Assembly (NCBI RefSeq): GCF_001517425.1
Contig: NZ_FBWL01000160.1
Location: 1-64,000 of the forward strand
Direction: 5' to 3'
Length of the DNA: 64,000 bases
Source: Clostridium sp. C105KSO13
GTDB lineage: Bacteria > Bacillota > Clostridia > Lachnospirales > Lachnospiraceae
The notes beneath the pieces are model-generated. The model ran no database searches and was not told the DNA's origin. It was given only the letters and a program-made list of their open reading frames with translations. Below are positions 15,350-24,907 of the stretch, piece after piece; the first letter of the stretch is position 1, and each line of letters opens with the position of its first letter. Position numbers and translations under genes: made by a program.

Positions 15350-17602
15350 TTATAATTTCCAAATGTCCCGATTATATTCTTCTATTGTTCTATCAGAAGA
15401 AAAATAACCGGATTTTGCAATGTTTACCAGCATTTTCTTTGCCCATCCTTCTCTGTTCTCATAAACCTTCAGGGCCTTCTCTTTTGTCTTTGCATATGTC
15501 TCGAAATCCAGCAAGGACATAAACCAGTCTTTGTTCAAAAGTTCCTGCTTCAGCCTGTTTAGACTTTCTTTATCTCCGACTGCAAGCATTTTGTCACTGG
15601 TAATGAAGTCTACCGCCTCTCTGATATCCTCATCTCTATTATAGAAATCCCTGGAAACATAATCCTTATTTTCATAATGCCGGATAACCTCATCGCTAGA
15701 AGCACCAAATATAAAAATATTATCGTCTCCTGCCAGGCGATGAATCTCCACATTTGCTCCGTCTTCGGTCCCCAGAGTAACTGCGCCGTTTAACATAAAC
15801 TTCATATTGCCTGTTCCGCTGGCTTCCTTGGAGGCCAGGGAAATCTGTTCAGAGATATCACATGCAGGTATTAGTTTTTCTGCCATGGTTACATTATAGT
15901 TTTCCACCATTACAACCTGAAGATAGGGGTTTACCTCTGGATCCTGGTTAATGACTTCCTGCAGGCACAGTATCAGGTGGATAATATCTTTTGCGATCAC
16001 ATAAGCAGGCGCGGCCTTTGCCCCAAATATCACCGTTACAGGAATGTCTGGGACTCTTCCCGCCTTAATCTCCAAATATTTGTGGATCACATACAGCGCA
16101 TTCATCTGCTGCCGTTTGTACTCGTGGAGACGTTTTGCCTGGATATCAAATATGGAGTCCGGGTTCAATTCCACTCCTTGCATTTCCTTAAGGTATTGGC
16201 AGAGTTCCTTTTTATTTTCCCTTTTGATTTTCAGCAGACGCTCCAGTACAGCCTTATCTTCCTTGAAGTTCATGAGTTGTTCCAACTTGCTGGAATCCAG
16301 ATGATATTCTGTGCCCAGTACATCATCCAATAGTCCGGTCAGCAGAGGGTTACAGTGTAACAGCCAGCGGCGGAATGTAATTCCATTTGTCTTGTTATTA
16401 AATTTTTCAGGGTATATTTTATAAAAATGGTTCAGTTCATTTTTTTTGAGTATTTCACTGTGCAGCGATGCCACACCATTCACACTAAAACCATAATGAA
16501 TATCTATATGCGCCATGTGGACTGTATCGGCTGCATCTATAATATAGACTTTCTCATCCGCATATTTTCTCCTTACCTTGTCATCGAGTACTTCTATAAT
16601 CGGAACCAGTTGAGGAACCACTCTTTTGAAATATTCAACAGGCCATTTTTCCAGTGCTTCCGCTAAAATAGTATGGTTCGTGTATGCACAGGTGCGGGAC
16701 ACCACATCAATGGCATCATCCATCTCCATTCCCCGTTTTGTCAGCAGGCGGATCAGCTCCGGGATCACCATAGTCGGATGGGTATCATTAATCTGAATCA
16801 CAGCATAGTCGGGCAGGTCATAAAGATTAGAGCCCCTGGCCGTACATTCATCAAGAATCAGCCTTGCGCCATTGCTTACCATAAAATATTGCTGATAGAT
16901 TCGAAGCAGCCTTCCGTCCTCGTCGCTGTCATCAGGATATAAAAATAAAGTCAGGTTTTTTGCAATGTCTTCTTTGTCGAAAGTGATTCCATCTCCTACA
17001 ATCCCCTCATTCACTGTCTCTACATCAAACAAATGAAGTTTATTGGTGATGTTGTTATAGCCGGTGACTTCGATATCGTACATCCTTGAGTTCAGGGTCA
17101 TCCCTTTAAATGTAACGGGATAGGTCACTTCTGTTCTGATAAGCCAGCTTTTTTCCTCCATCCAGGGGTTGGGAACCTCCTTCTGACATCTGTTTTCAAA
17201 TTCCTGTTTAAAAAGGCCCAGATGGTAATTTAAACCAATCCCATCTCCATTGAGTCCAAGAGTAGCCGCAGAATCCAAAAAGCAGGCTGCCAGGCGTCCA
17301 AGTCCGCCGTTTCCCAGTGAAGGCTCCGGCTCCGCCTCCTCAATCTCACAGATGTCCTTGCCGTTCTCCGCAAGCAAATCTCTTACTTCATCATATAGCC
17401 CCAAGTTAATCATATTATTGGACAAAAGTTTCCCAATCAGAAATTCAGCCGAAATATAGTACAGCTTCTTTTTACCGCCGCCTCTCTCTTTTTCTCCGGC
17501 CATTTCCTGTACAATTTCTAAAAGTGAATAGTAAATCTCCTTATCTGATGCGCCGGCAATTTCTTTTCCCAGTTTTTGCTGCAACTTTTCTTTTATGTCC
17601 AT
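15350..17602 (-). CDS. glgP: Glycogen/maltodextrin phosphorylase
   Basis: GT35 enzyme that releases glucose-1-phosphate from alpha-1,4-glucans, cytoplasmic and PLP-dependent. 750 residues, a usual length for clostridial members. Visible motifs: [19 protein letters not shown] (phosphate/substrate site), [25 protein letters not shown], and the PLP-lysine region [15 protein letters not shown]. Start after AGGAG. It lies immediately upstream of the importer operon on the same strand with its own intergenic region, and works with MalQ to break down imported maltodextrin. Maltodextrin versus glycogen preference cannot be decided from sequence. Confidence 0.95.
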   Translation of the reverse strand: MDIKEKLQQKLGKEIAGASDKEIYYSLLEIVQEMAGEKERGGGKKKLYYISAEFLIGKLLSNNMINLGLYDEVRDLLAENGKDICEIEEAEPEPSLGNGGLGRLAACFLDSAATLGLNGDGIGLNYHLGLFKQEFENRCQKEVPNPWMEEKSWLIRTEVTYPVTFKGMTLNSRMYDIEVTGYNNITNKLHLFDVETVNEGIVGDGITFDKEDIAKNLTLFLYPDDSDEDGRLLRIYQQYFMVSNGARLILDECTARGSNLYDLPDYAVIQINDTHPTMVIPELIRLLTKRGMEMDDAIDVVSRTCAYTNHTILAEALEKWPVEYFKRVVPQLVPIIEVLDDKVRRKYADEKVYIIDAADTVHMAHIDIHYGFSVNGVASLHSEILKKNELNHFYKIYPEKFNNKTNGITFRRWLLHCNPLLTGLLDDVLGTEYHLDSSKLEQLMNFKEDKAVLERLLKIKRENKKELCQYLKEMQGVELNPDSIFDIQAKRLHEYKRQQMNALYVIHKYLEIKAGRVPDIPVTVIFGAKAAPAYVIAKDIIHLILCLQEVINQDPEVNPYLQVVMVENYNVTMAEKLIPACDISEQISLASKEASGTGNMKFMLNGAVTLGTEDGANVEIHRLAGDDNIFIFGASSDEVIRHYENKDYVSRDFYNRDEDIREAVDFITSDKMLAVGDKESLNRLKQELLNKDWFMSLLDFETYAKTKEKALKVYENREGWAKKMLVNIAKSGYFSSDRTIEEYNRDIWKL

Positions 17603-17663
17603 ATCTTTACTCCTTTCTCCTATCTACCTGTAAAATAGTGTAGTACGATTTCTTTCTCTTTTC

Positions 17664-17699
17664 TTGCAAGATAGTCTTATGTTATAGTACAATACTATC
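17664..17699 (+). promoter_or_regulatory. AraC-gene promoter with embedded inverted repeat
   Basis: TTGCAA (17664-17669), 18-base spacer, TACAAT (17688-17693). The repeat GATAGT (17670-17675) / ACTATC (17694-17699) brackets the -10 box and could be an operator in the divergent glgP/araC region. Confidence 0.5.
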
Positions 17700-17726
17700 A
17701 TTACCAAAAGAAGACAGGGGAAACCT

Positions 17727-18611
17727 ATGAATATTGCAGAATATCAAAATTATCATGAAAGAAAATCACACACAGACATGAACTTTCCTTATAACACTTA
17801 TCTTTGCTCCATGCCTCTTGATTTTACAGTGGTCCCACTTCACTGGCATGATGAAATAGAACTGATTGTCATTAAAAAGGGACAGGGCTATGTTTCGGTG
17901 GATTTTGAGACCCGAACTGTCACTGCCGGAGATATGGTCTTCGTCCTGCCGGGTCAGCTTCATTCCATTGAGCAAAGAGCTGAAAATGTCATGGAGTATG
18001 AAAATATCATTTTTAAACCAGAAATACTTATTACAAAAGGAAATGACTATTGTGCCGATAAATTTATATCTCCCATGCTGCGGGCAGAATGCTCTGTCCT
18101 AACCTTTATCACTCCCTCCTGTACTGATTATCCGTGCCTTTTAGGATGTATCAGTCACATTGATCAATTGTGCGCGGCTAGACCTAAGGGATACCAGCTG
18201 GCATTAAAAGGTTACTTATTCCAGTTCTTCTTTCTTCTGATTTCGGCACAGGGTAACAAAGAACCTTTGCAAAAGGCCAGACAGAAGCCTCTAAAAAAGC
18301 TGAAAATCCTGTTAAAATACGTAGAGGAACACTATGCAGAACCCATAACTGTAGAGAAAATGGCCGACGTCGTGTTTTACAGCAAATCCCATTTCATGAA
18401 GTTTTTCAAAATCCACATGGGAACCGGATTCATAGAATATCTTAACGATTACCGGCTTACAATGGCAGCCCGCCTTCTTGTCACAACGGAAGATTCTATA
18501 CTGGAGATTGCGTCTCAGACCGGTTTTGACAACCTCTCCTACTTTAACCGGCTGTTCAGACGCAAATATGCCCAGACTCCAGGACAATACCGAAAGGCGG
18601 CCTCCTCTTAG
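17727..18611 (+). CDS. AraC-family regulator with cupin sensor domain
   Basis: 294 residues: an N-terminal cupin-type sensor (VPLHWHDEIELIVIKKGQGY, about 33-52, then DMVFVLPGQLHSIE) and a C-terminal double helix-turn-helix (ITVEKMADVVFYSKSHFMKFF and ILEIASQTGFDNLSYFNRLF, ending PGQYRKAAS). It is divergent from glgP with 124 bp between, so glgP or the maltodextrin operon is the likely target, possibly sensing a sugar; this is inference. Start after AGGGG. Confidence 0.9.
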   Translation: MNIAEYQNYHERKSHTDMNFPYNTYLCSMPLDFTVVPLHWHDEIELIVIKKGQGYVSVDFETRTVTAGDMVFVLPGQLHSIEQRAENVMEYENIIFKPEILITKGNDYCADKFISPMLRAECSVLTFITPSCTDYPCLLGCISHIDQLCAARPKGYQLALKGYLFQFFFLLISAQGNKEPLQKARQKPLKKLKILLKYVEEHYAEPITVEKMADVVFYSKSHFMKFFKIHMGTGFIEYLNDYRLTMAARLLVTTEDSILEIASQTGFDNLSYFNRLFRRKYAQTPGQYRKAASS

Positions 18612-18622
18612 GCATAAGTACA

Positions 18623-19120
18623 CTATTTATACAAAAACCAGTCTGTCAGGTAATTACCAAATAATATAGACGCGATTATACCCACACACAAAAAGGGACC
18701 AAAAGCAAAACTGTGTTTTCCACTTTTTCGGTTCGCAGACAAGGGAGACGGCCGTTTGGGGCAGACATAAATCCCAGCTGTCAGTACAGCCAGCACAAAA
18801 GCCCATATATTCAGGTTTAAACCCGTCAAAAATCCGGTGGCCGCCATCAGCTTAATGTCTCCCCCTCCGAAGGATCCTGGTCTGATCAGAGAAAGGACTA
18901 ATAAAATTCCACTGACTACAGCCCCTCCTGCCATCCTGTCCGGCATGGAAAGTGCCGGATAAAAGCCTGCCCACAAAATACCCCAAAGCAACAGAGCCAC
19001 CGTATATTTATCCGGTATTCTTCTCGTTTTATAATCTGTCCAGGCAATATAAAGCAAAAGAGCCAGGAATAGGATAATTCCGGCTCCTTTAAGGTGTTCC
19101 ATATAAATAAAGCTCTGCAT
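18623..19120 (-). CDS. Type IV prepilin peptidase, A24 family, short form
   Basis: 165 residues with six or so membrane helices. The aspartate protease pair is present: Asp29 in WTDYKTRRIPD and Asp88 in GGGDIKLMAA (the GxGD motif). There is no N-terminal methyltransferase domain, as in stand-alone TadV/CpaA-like enzymes. It would process prepilins or pseudopilins at the inner membrane, but no pilin gene is nearby. The ribosome site is weak; MEHLKGAG at 19102 is an alternative start. It ends 11 bp from the convergent AraC gene. Confidence 0.85.
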   Translation of the reverse strand: MQSFIYMEHLKGAGIILFLALLLYIAWTDYKTRRIPDKYTVALLLWGILWAGFYPALSMPDRMAGGAVVSGILLVLSLIRPGSFGGGDIKLMAATGFLTGLNLNIWAFVLAVLTAGIYVCPKRPSPLSANRKSGKHSFAFGPFLCVGIIASILFGNYLTDWFLYK

Positions 19121-19188
19121 GTGTCTTTACTGCGATCTGCTTTCCCCATCCATGGATTGCGCAGTGCGGTTACACTCAGAAAAAAATT

Positions 19189-20007
19189 CTACCCTCCTGT
19201 ATAGTACATTTCAATAGGATCAATGGGGTCAATCGGATTCTCTACTTCTATTTTCTCATTTCTTCCGTGGCGTTTGAGCAGCTCCCCACCTTTATTGTAT
19301 AGCCAGAAAGAATATACTAAAACCTTATTGACCTTTCCCATCTTTTCCTTTGTTGTCTTGTTATACAAAGTCCCGCCTGTCTCAAACTTGTTCTTTTTGT
19401 GAATCATAGAAATCAGCTCTGTCTCACATGTGACAGGCTCGGGGATAACTGTGTAGGCTCGTCCCACACAGTCCGGCTTGTGAGCATCGCTCCCTCCCAC
19501 TGTGACTTTATCATATTTTTCAGCCAGTTTTCGTGCACCCGCATTAGAAGCTGCCGACTCACAGCAGTTGTAAGCCTCTACAAAGTCAAACCTCTTCATT
19601 ACCTCCGGGTTTGTGTAAAACCGCTTGGTATTCGTGATGCTTAGATACTTTTCTCCACAGGGATGGGCAGGTCCGAGAACTCCCCCGTTGCGGTGTACCA
19701 GATCAATCAATACAGAAACCGGTAGTCCCCTCATCTCGAGAATCCTCATCTTCACTCCTTCCGGCATAATCACCAGAATATGTCCGGCGTCTCTTGTATC
19801 ATATTCGATTCCTTTCAGCACAACAAAGTCGGTATGGACTTTCCCCTTCAAATTATTCTTCCAGTAGCGATAACCCTTATATGTGTTGTGGTCTGTAATA
19901 ATCATTCCCTGAAAACCTTTCTTTTTTAAAAGAGTGATATATTCATCCACGGTTACTTTGCTGTCAATGGAGCCTTCCTTTACATGACAATGCATGTCTA
20001 TCTTCAT
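19189..20007 (-). CDS. PHP-domain phosphoesterase
   Basis: 272 residues. Metal-binding PHP motifs are complete: KIDMHCHV (N-terminus), ITDHNTYKG, the acidic GIEYD, GPAHPCGEK and GSDAHKPDCVGRAY. PHP proteins hydrolyse phosphoesters (histidinol phosphate, nucleoside 3',5'-bisphosphate or RNA ends), and the substrate cannot be told here. The tail holds a short repeat NPIDPIDPIEMYY. The open frame begins at a TTG two codons earlier; the ATG at 20007 follows AGAGGG. Confidence 0.85.
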   Translation of the reverse strand: MKIDMHCHVKEGSIDSKVTVDEYITLLKKKGFQGMIITDHNTYKGYRYWKNNLKGKVHTDFVVLKGIEYDTRDAGHILVIMPEGVKMRILEMRGLPVSVLIDLVHRNGGVLGPAHPCGEKYLSITNTKRFYTNPEVMKRFDFVEAYNCCESAASNAGARKLAEKYDKVTVGGSDAHKPDCVGRAYTVIPEPVTCETELISMIHKKNKFETGGTLYNKTTKEKMGKVNKVLVYSFWLYNKGGELLKRHGRNEKIEVENPIDPIDPIEMYYTGG

Positions 20008-20192
20008 AAGCAAACCCTCTTTTCTTTTACTTACTTGTACCTCTATTATATAACTTCACCCAGACGCCCGCAACATATGTAAGAAATTATAATAAAGTTA
20101 TCTGTTATTTAATATTTTTTTCTGTTCTTCACAGAATTAATTTCAGTTTACTTTTGGTACTGTGTCCGGAAATATCAGCTGTAAGAAGAACA

Positions 20193-20221
20193 TTGACTTC
20201 TTTCACGTCAAACTGTAAAAT
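20193..20221 (+). promoter_or_regulatory. Promoter of asnA
   Basis: TTGACT (20193-20198), exactly 17 bases, TAAAAT (20216-20221), about 70 bp before the asnA start. No T-box features (specifier stem, TGGNACC box) were seen in the leader. Confidence 0.65.
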
Positions 20222-20299
20222 AGGAACATCAGCAGTTTTTCTGTATTTTATCGTACATTTATGCAGTCAGACTGGGACAAAATAAAAGGAGCTTATACT

Positions 20300-21310
20300 A
20301 TGGAACAATTGACAATTCCCCAGGGATACCACTCTCCCCTTACCATACGGGAAACTGAAGTTGCCATTAAAGAACTCAAGGATCACTTTGAACGTTCTCT
20401 TGCAAAAGCGCTTCATTTAACCCGTGTATCTGCGCCGCTTTTTGTGCGCCCCGAATCAGGACTCAATGACAACCTAAACGGAGTGGAACGCCCCGTGTCT
20501 TTTGGAATTAAGGAACAGGAAGATGCCCCGGCGGAGATTGTTCATTCTCTTGCAAAATGGAAGCGGTATGCACTGAAACACTATGGATTTCACTCCGGTG
20601 AAGGTCTGTATACAGACATGAGTGCCATCCGCCGTGACGAGGATACCGATAACATTCACTCAATTTACGTAGATCAATGGGACTGGGAAAAAATTATATC
20701 AAAAGAAGAGCGCAATACAGAAACTCTGGAATACACTGTGCGGAAGGTTTACAGTGCCTTAAAGGAAACAGAAAATTACATATCCAGACGCTATAATTAT
20801 ATTGAGTCTCTGCTCCCCGATGATATTTTCTTTATTACAACGCAGGAGCTGGAAGAGATGTTCCCTGACAAGACACCAAAGGAAAGAGAACACCGTATTG
20901 CAAGGGCCAAAGGAGCAGTTTTCATCTCCCAGATTGGAAAAGAGCTTGCCTCCGGTGAAAAGCACGACGGCCGCGCACCCGACTATGATGATTGGGAATT
21001 AAACGGAGATATTATCGTCTACTATCCTGTTCTGGACATCGCACTTGAATTGTCCTCCATGGGTATACGTGTGGATGAAGATGCACTGAGAAGGCAGTTA
21101 AAGCTTGCCGGCTGCGAAGAACGCGCCAGCCTGCCCTTCCAGAAATCCCTCCTGGAAGCAAAACTTCCTTATACAGTAGGAGGCGGTATTGGGCAGTCCA
21201 GAATCTGTATGTACTATCTCCGCAAGGCACATATCGGTGAGGTGCAGTCTTCCATTTGGCCGAAGGAGATAATGGACTGTGCGTTAGAAAATGGCATATA
21301 TTTGTTGTAA
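20300..21310 (+). CDS. asnA: Aspartate-ammonia ligase (asparagine synthetase A)
   Basis: Makes asparagine from aspartate, ammonia and ATP through an aspartyl-AMP intermediate; a class II aminoacyl-tRNA-synthetase-like fold. 336 residues from MEQLTIPQGYHSPLTIRETE. Typical stretches include SAPLFVRPESGLNDNLNGVE, AEIVHSLAKWKRYAL, YTDMSAIRRDED, the C-terminal GGGIGQSRICMYYL and the ending HIGEVQSS. The frame opens at 20261, but AGGAG eight bases before the ATG at 20300 fixes the start. A single gene with its own promoter and terminator. Confidence 0.96.
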   Translation: MEQLTIPQGYHSPLTIRETEVAIKELKDHFERSLAKALHLTRVSAPLFVRPESGLNDNLNGVERPVSFGIKEQEDAPAEIVHSLAKWKRYALKHYGFHSGEGLYTDMSAIRRDEDTDNIHSIYVDQWDWEKIISKEERNTETLEYTVRKVYSALKETENYISRRYNYIESLLPDDIFFITTQELEEMFPDKTPKEREHRIARAKGAVFISQIGKELASGEKHDGRAPDYDDWELNGDIIVYYPVLDIALELSSMGIRVDEDALRRQLKLAGCEERASLPFQKSLLEAKLPYTVGGGIGQSRICMYYLRKAHIGEVQSSIWPKEIMDCALENGIYLL

Positions 21311-21314
21311 TAAA

Positions 21315-21346
21315 TGGGGGGCTTGCAAAGGCCCCTGATTTTTTTA
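21315..21346 (+). terminator. Terminator of asnA
   Basis: GGGGGC / GCCCCT stem followed by GATTTTTTTATA. It overlaps the stop of the convergent phosphate transporter gene. Confidence 0.8.
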
Positions 21347-22330
21347 TAAGAATAATCTAAATATGGTAAAGATTCCCGCAGATATGATAATTGTGACCGG
21401 AATTGTTGTAAACCACGCTGTCACCATGGTCTTGGCTGTGCTCCATTTTACTCCTTTTATCCGGTTTGCGGCACCTACCCCCATAATAGAAGAAGATATC
21501 ACATGGGTTGTGCTTACAGGCATTCCGAAATATGTGGCCGCCTGAATGACCAGGGCTGATGAAACATCTGCCGCTACAGCATTTACAGGCTTCAGCTTCA
21601 TAATCCGCGTGCCTACAGTTTTAATAACACGCCATCCGCCGATAGAAGTACCTAGGGCCATAGCCAGCGCACACAAGATCTGTACCCAGTGAGGAATTAC
21701 TAGCTTGTCAAGATACCCATGTGCCACCAGTGCCATTGTAATGATACCCATCGATTTCTGGGCATCATTCGTTCCGTGTGAAAAAGCCTGTACCGCGGCA
21801 GTCAATATCTGAAGTCTGCGGAAAATAAAATTTGCTTTCCCCAGATTTGCTTTTTCAAATATTACTTTAAAAATGGAAAACACTACATAGCCAACTGATA
21901 TGGCTGCAATAGGAGAAATGATCAGGAATAAAACCACCTTTCCCAAGCCCTTAAGTTCCACCGCAGAAGCACCTGCATCCGCCAGCGCCGCACCGGCCAG
22001 GGCTCCGATCAATGCATGGGAAGAGCTGTTTGGAATTCCAAAATACCAGGTAATCAGATTCCAGATAATTGCCGATAAAATAGCTGCAATCATGACCATG
22101 GAAGCATTAGAAATGTGGTTCAGATCCACAATATCTGTAGCAATCGTCTGCGCAACATTTGTAGAAACATTTGCCCCAATAAAATTCATAACAGCAGCAA
22201 TGATAATTGCCTTTTTCAAAGTCAGGGCCTTTGTAGATACAGCTGTTGCAATTGCATTCGCAGTATCGTGAAACCCATTGATAAAATCAAATAGCAGAGC
22301 CAGCAGTATAATACAAATAACAATAGCCAT
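21344..22330 (-). CDS. pit: Low-affinity inorganic phosphate transporter, Pit family
   Basis: 328 residues, about ten membrane helices, with the two inverted PiT signatures: NGFHDTANAIATAVS near residue 18 and HGTNDAQKSMGI near 186. Imports metal-phosphate or phosphate driven by H+ or Na+. It starts 13 bp after the PhoU-like gene, so they form a two-gene operon. Start after GGAGG. Confidence 0.93.
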   Translation of the reverse strand: MAIVICIILLALLFDFINGFHDTANAIATAVSTKALTLKKAIIIAAVMNFIGANVSTNVAQTIATDIVDLNHISNASMVMIAAILSAIIWNLITWYFGIPNSSSHALIGALAGAALADAGASAVELKGLGKVVLFLIISPIAAISVGYVVFSIFKVIFEKANLGKANFIFRRLQILTAAVQAFSHGTNDAQKSMGIITMALVAHGYLDKLVIPHWVQILCALAMALGTSIGGWRVIKTVGTRIMKLKPVNAVAADVSSALVIQAATYFGMPVSTTHVISSSIMGVGAANRIKGVKWSTAKTMVTAWFTTIPVTIIISAGIFTIFRLFL

Positions 22331-22343
22331 CCTGTGCTGCCTC

Positions 22344-22958
22344 CTATAAATTCTTCATAATGACAATATCAAGCGACTTTGCAACCGCCTGACATGCGTC
22401 AACAGACTCTTCCAGCACCTGATACAAATCCTTGTACTGAATAATTTTAATAGAATCGGAATATTTTTTAAACAGACTGCGGATAGCCTTGCGCTCCAGA
22501 GTATCGCCCTCTTCTTCACTGGTCTTCACATTGATGGTGTGCTCCCTGACACACTTAAGCCGCCTCTGCACAAGAAGATCAATGGCAGTGTATAGTTCTG
22601 CGGTGCAAAACCCTATATGGATTCTGAAATCAGACATATAATTGTCCTCATCTGTCAGGCGGTACATATAATAGTAAGCAGAGGTTTCTTCAATACAATC
22701 TACAACATCATCCATTTTCTCTGCCAGTGTCAGTATATCTTCAGGATCGATAGATGTGATAAACGCTTTGTTTAGCTCCACATTAATCTTATGTAAAATG
22801 GTGTCCCCATCGCTCTCAAAATCTTTCACTTTTTCAGAAAAGACTTTCAAGTCTGATGGGGAATTGATTTTAAATTTGCTGAAATACTCCCCGCATTCTT
22901 TCATATTCTGCGCAAGGTCAAGCAACAGACTCATTATTTTGTCTGGTTTTTTCTTCAT
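22344..22958 (-). CDS. DUF47 / PhoU-like accessory protein of Pit
   Basis: 204 residues, all-helical, with the PhoU-like pattern (FESDGDTILHKINVELNKAF, then LAEKMDDVVDCIEETS and EEEGDTLERKAIRSLF). The conserved acidic E/DxxxD positions bind metal in relatives. DUF47 proteins almost always accompany Pit transporters and are thought to regulate them at the membrane. Start after GGAGG; first gene of the pair. Confidence 0.92.
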   Translation of the reverse strand: MKKKPDKIMSLLLDLAQNMKECGEYFSKFKINSPSDLKVFSEKVKDFESDGDTILHKINVELNKAFITSIDPEDILTLAEKMDDVVDCIEETSAYYYMYRLTDEDNYMSDFRIHIGFCTAELYTAIDLLVQRRLKCVREHTINVKTSEEEGDTLERKAIRSLFKKYSDSIKIIQYKDLYQVLEESVDACQAVAKSLDIVIMKNL

Positions 22959-23127
22959 TCTTCCTTTATCCTCCGATAATCTTACCCAGAATATGATGTG
23001 CCTGCCTCAAAATTTCCACTAGTTTCCGGGTATTTTTCCAACGTAAAATGCTCTGCGGCGTTTCCAATTTTAGCACAAATTTCACGTAACTTCAATCGTT
23101 AGTATTAGAAGATGTATTGGGGAAGTC

Positions 23128-23862
23128 TTATAATTTCCCGAGAATTTGTCTTTTGTATTCCAGAAACTCCTCTGACAATGTAAAATCTTTTCTTCTTGGT
23201 TTTTTTTCCCGAATAATAATCTCGTATGTTATCCGCCCCGGCACGCCGGTCATAAGATAGATTCTGTCCGACAGCAGGATTGCCTCGTCAATATCATGCG
23301 TGATAAACAGCGTTGACAGATGAATCTTATCCATCACCTCGAGATACCAGCTGTGCATATCGCTTTTTGTCAGAGTATCCAGTGCGCTAAATGGTTCATC
23401 CAGCAGGGCTACATCCCGGGAAAACATGTAAGTCCGAAGCAGGGCAGCCCTCTGGCGCATCCCGCCGGAGAGCTGATAAGGATATTTCTTCTGACTGCCC
23501 TCCAGTCCAAATTCCCTGAAATATGGGTTTACCTTTTCCCTGGCCGCTTTCTTCTTTTCACCTTTAATCAGCAGGGGCAGAGCGGCATTATCTTCAATGC
23601 TTTTATAAGGCAGAAGCAAATCCTTTTGTAGCATATAACTGATATGTCCTGGCTGTCCGGTAATGTCTGTCCCATTTAATATCACATTTCCTTTATCCGG
23701 CAAATGCAAACCGGAAATTACATTGAACAGAGTTGTCTTTCCTCCACCGCTGGCGCCCAGAAGACAGACCAGTTCATTTTCGTGGAGTTCAACAGAAATG
23801 TCTTTTATTACGGGCTGTTTTTCATAGGAAAGCGTTACATTGTTTACAATCAATTTCGTCAT
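23128..23862 (-). CDS. ABC transporter ATPase of the thiamine-precursor importer (ThiZ-like)
   Basis: 244 residues. Walker A GASGGGKTT (37-45), Q-loop at MLQKDLLLP, signature LSGGMRQRAAL, Walker B VALLDEPFSALD, and the switch His in FITHD. It belongs to the nitrate/sulfonate/taurine (SsuB/TauB-like) subfamily. Last gene of the operon downstream of the TPP riboswitch, powering uptake through the permease at 24908-25693. Confidence 0.93.
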   Translation of the reverse strand: MTKLIVNNVTLSYEKQPVIKDISVELHENELVCLLGASGGGKTTLFNVISGLHLPDKGNVILNGTDITGQPGHISYMLQKDLLLPYKSIEDNAALPLLIKGEKKKAAREKVNPYFREFGLEGSQKKYPYQLSGGMRQRAALLRTYMFSRDVALLDEPFSALDTLTKSDMHSWYLEVMDKIHLSTLFITHDIDEAILLSDRIYLMTGVPGRITYEIIIREKKPRRKDFTLSEEFLEYKRQILGKL

Positions 23863-23888
23863 TTCACCACCCCCTTAGTGTTTGGCTC

Positions 23889-24881
23889 TTATTCCAGATA
23901 GGCATTGGTAAACCCAGTGTTCTCAGGAATCCTTATCTCAGACAGATCATTTTCACTTATCCAGTTGTAAAATCTATTCCATCTGTCCGGATCTATATAT
24001 CCCCACTGCTCTACCTCTGCCTTATATTGTTCATTTAAATAAGCCTGGCTTGCTGCTATCAGCTCCTTATCCAGCTCAGGGGCTGCCTTACTAAGGATAT
24101 CCACTGCTTCCTCCGGATGGTTGATTGTAAACTCATAGCCCTTTTTTGTGGCGTTTAAGAAAGCTTTTGTCGTATCCGGATTTTCATTCATCCAATTTGT
24201 ATTTCCAATGATAACCGGTGTATAGAAATCAAAGGTACTCTTAATATCTTTAAATGCGAAATAATCGGTGCCGAAATCTGCCAACTCTGAGGCAATGCCT
24301 GTCCAGCCGTAGAAAATCCAGATAGCATCCACAGATTTACTCTCCAATGCCGACACCTCATCCGTCACAGTACTCGGTATCAGTTCCACTTTGCTGAATT
24401 CCCCGCCATCTTCTTCCATCACGTTTTTTATCATTGCTTTTTCCAGGTCCTTGTCCCAGGTAGCGTATTTTTTACCCTCCAATCCCTTAGGTCTGTCCAT
24501 TCCTTCGCCTTTTCGGGAAATAATTCCCGATGTGTTGTGCTGCACAACCGCTGCCACTGCTTCCACGGGTATGGCATTATCCCCGATTAATGCAGGCATC
24601 AGGCCATCCTGAGAGGAAATACCAAACTGAGCCTTTTTTGCCCCCACCAGCATTTCCGCACCGTCCTCCGGAGGCTGTACAATCTCCACATCCAGACCCT
24701 CATCTTCAAAGTATCCTTTTTCCTTTGCCACATATATTCCTGTATGATTCGTATTCGGAACCCAGTCTAGCACAAATGTGATCTTTTGTAAGTCACTCGA
24801 TGGCTTTTCCTTCATTGCGCACCCCGCCATACTTCCGGCCAAAGCAGCAGCCAGCAGCACAGATAATATATTCTTTTTCAT
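23889..24881 (-). CDS. Thiamine-pyrimidine-precursor binding lipoprotein (ThiY/NMT1-like)
   Basis: 330 residues. Lipoprotein signal MKKNILSVLLAAALAGSMAG with lipobox MAGC (Cys21). The mature start KITFVLDWVPNTNHTGIYVA is diagnostic of the NMT1/THI5-like fold that binds HMP precursors such as formylaminopyrimidine. Further motifs: GAKKAQFGISSQDGLMPALI and ALESKSVDAIWIFYGWTGI. TPP riboswitch control upstream supports a thiamine-precursor ligand over other SsuA-type ligands. Confidence 0.92.
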   Translation of the reverse strand: MKKNILSVLLAAALAGSMAGCAMKEKPSSDLQKITFVLDWVPNTNHTGIYVAKEKGYFEDEGLDVEIVQPPEDGAEMLVGAKKAQFGISSQDGLMPALIGDNAIPVEAVAAVVQHNTSGIISRKGEGMDRPKGLEGKKYATWDKDLEKAMIKNVMEEDGGEFSKVELIPSTVTDEVSALESKSVDAIWIFYGWTGIASELADFGTDYFAFKDIKSTFDFYTPVIIGNTNWMNENPDTTKAFLNATKKGYEFTINHPEEAVDILSKAAPELDKELIAASQAYLNEQYKAEVEQWGYIDPDRWNRFYNWISENDLSEIRIPENTGFTNAYLE

Positions 24882-24907
24882 TTAGTTCTTCTCCTCTCAA
24901 AGTATCT

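Noticed and set aside
20100-20299. T-box or other riboswitch in the asnA leader
   Set aside because: No TGGNACC antiterminator box, specifier loop or terminator was seen; the leader is short after the promoter.
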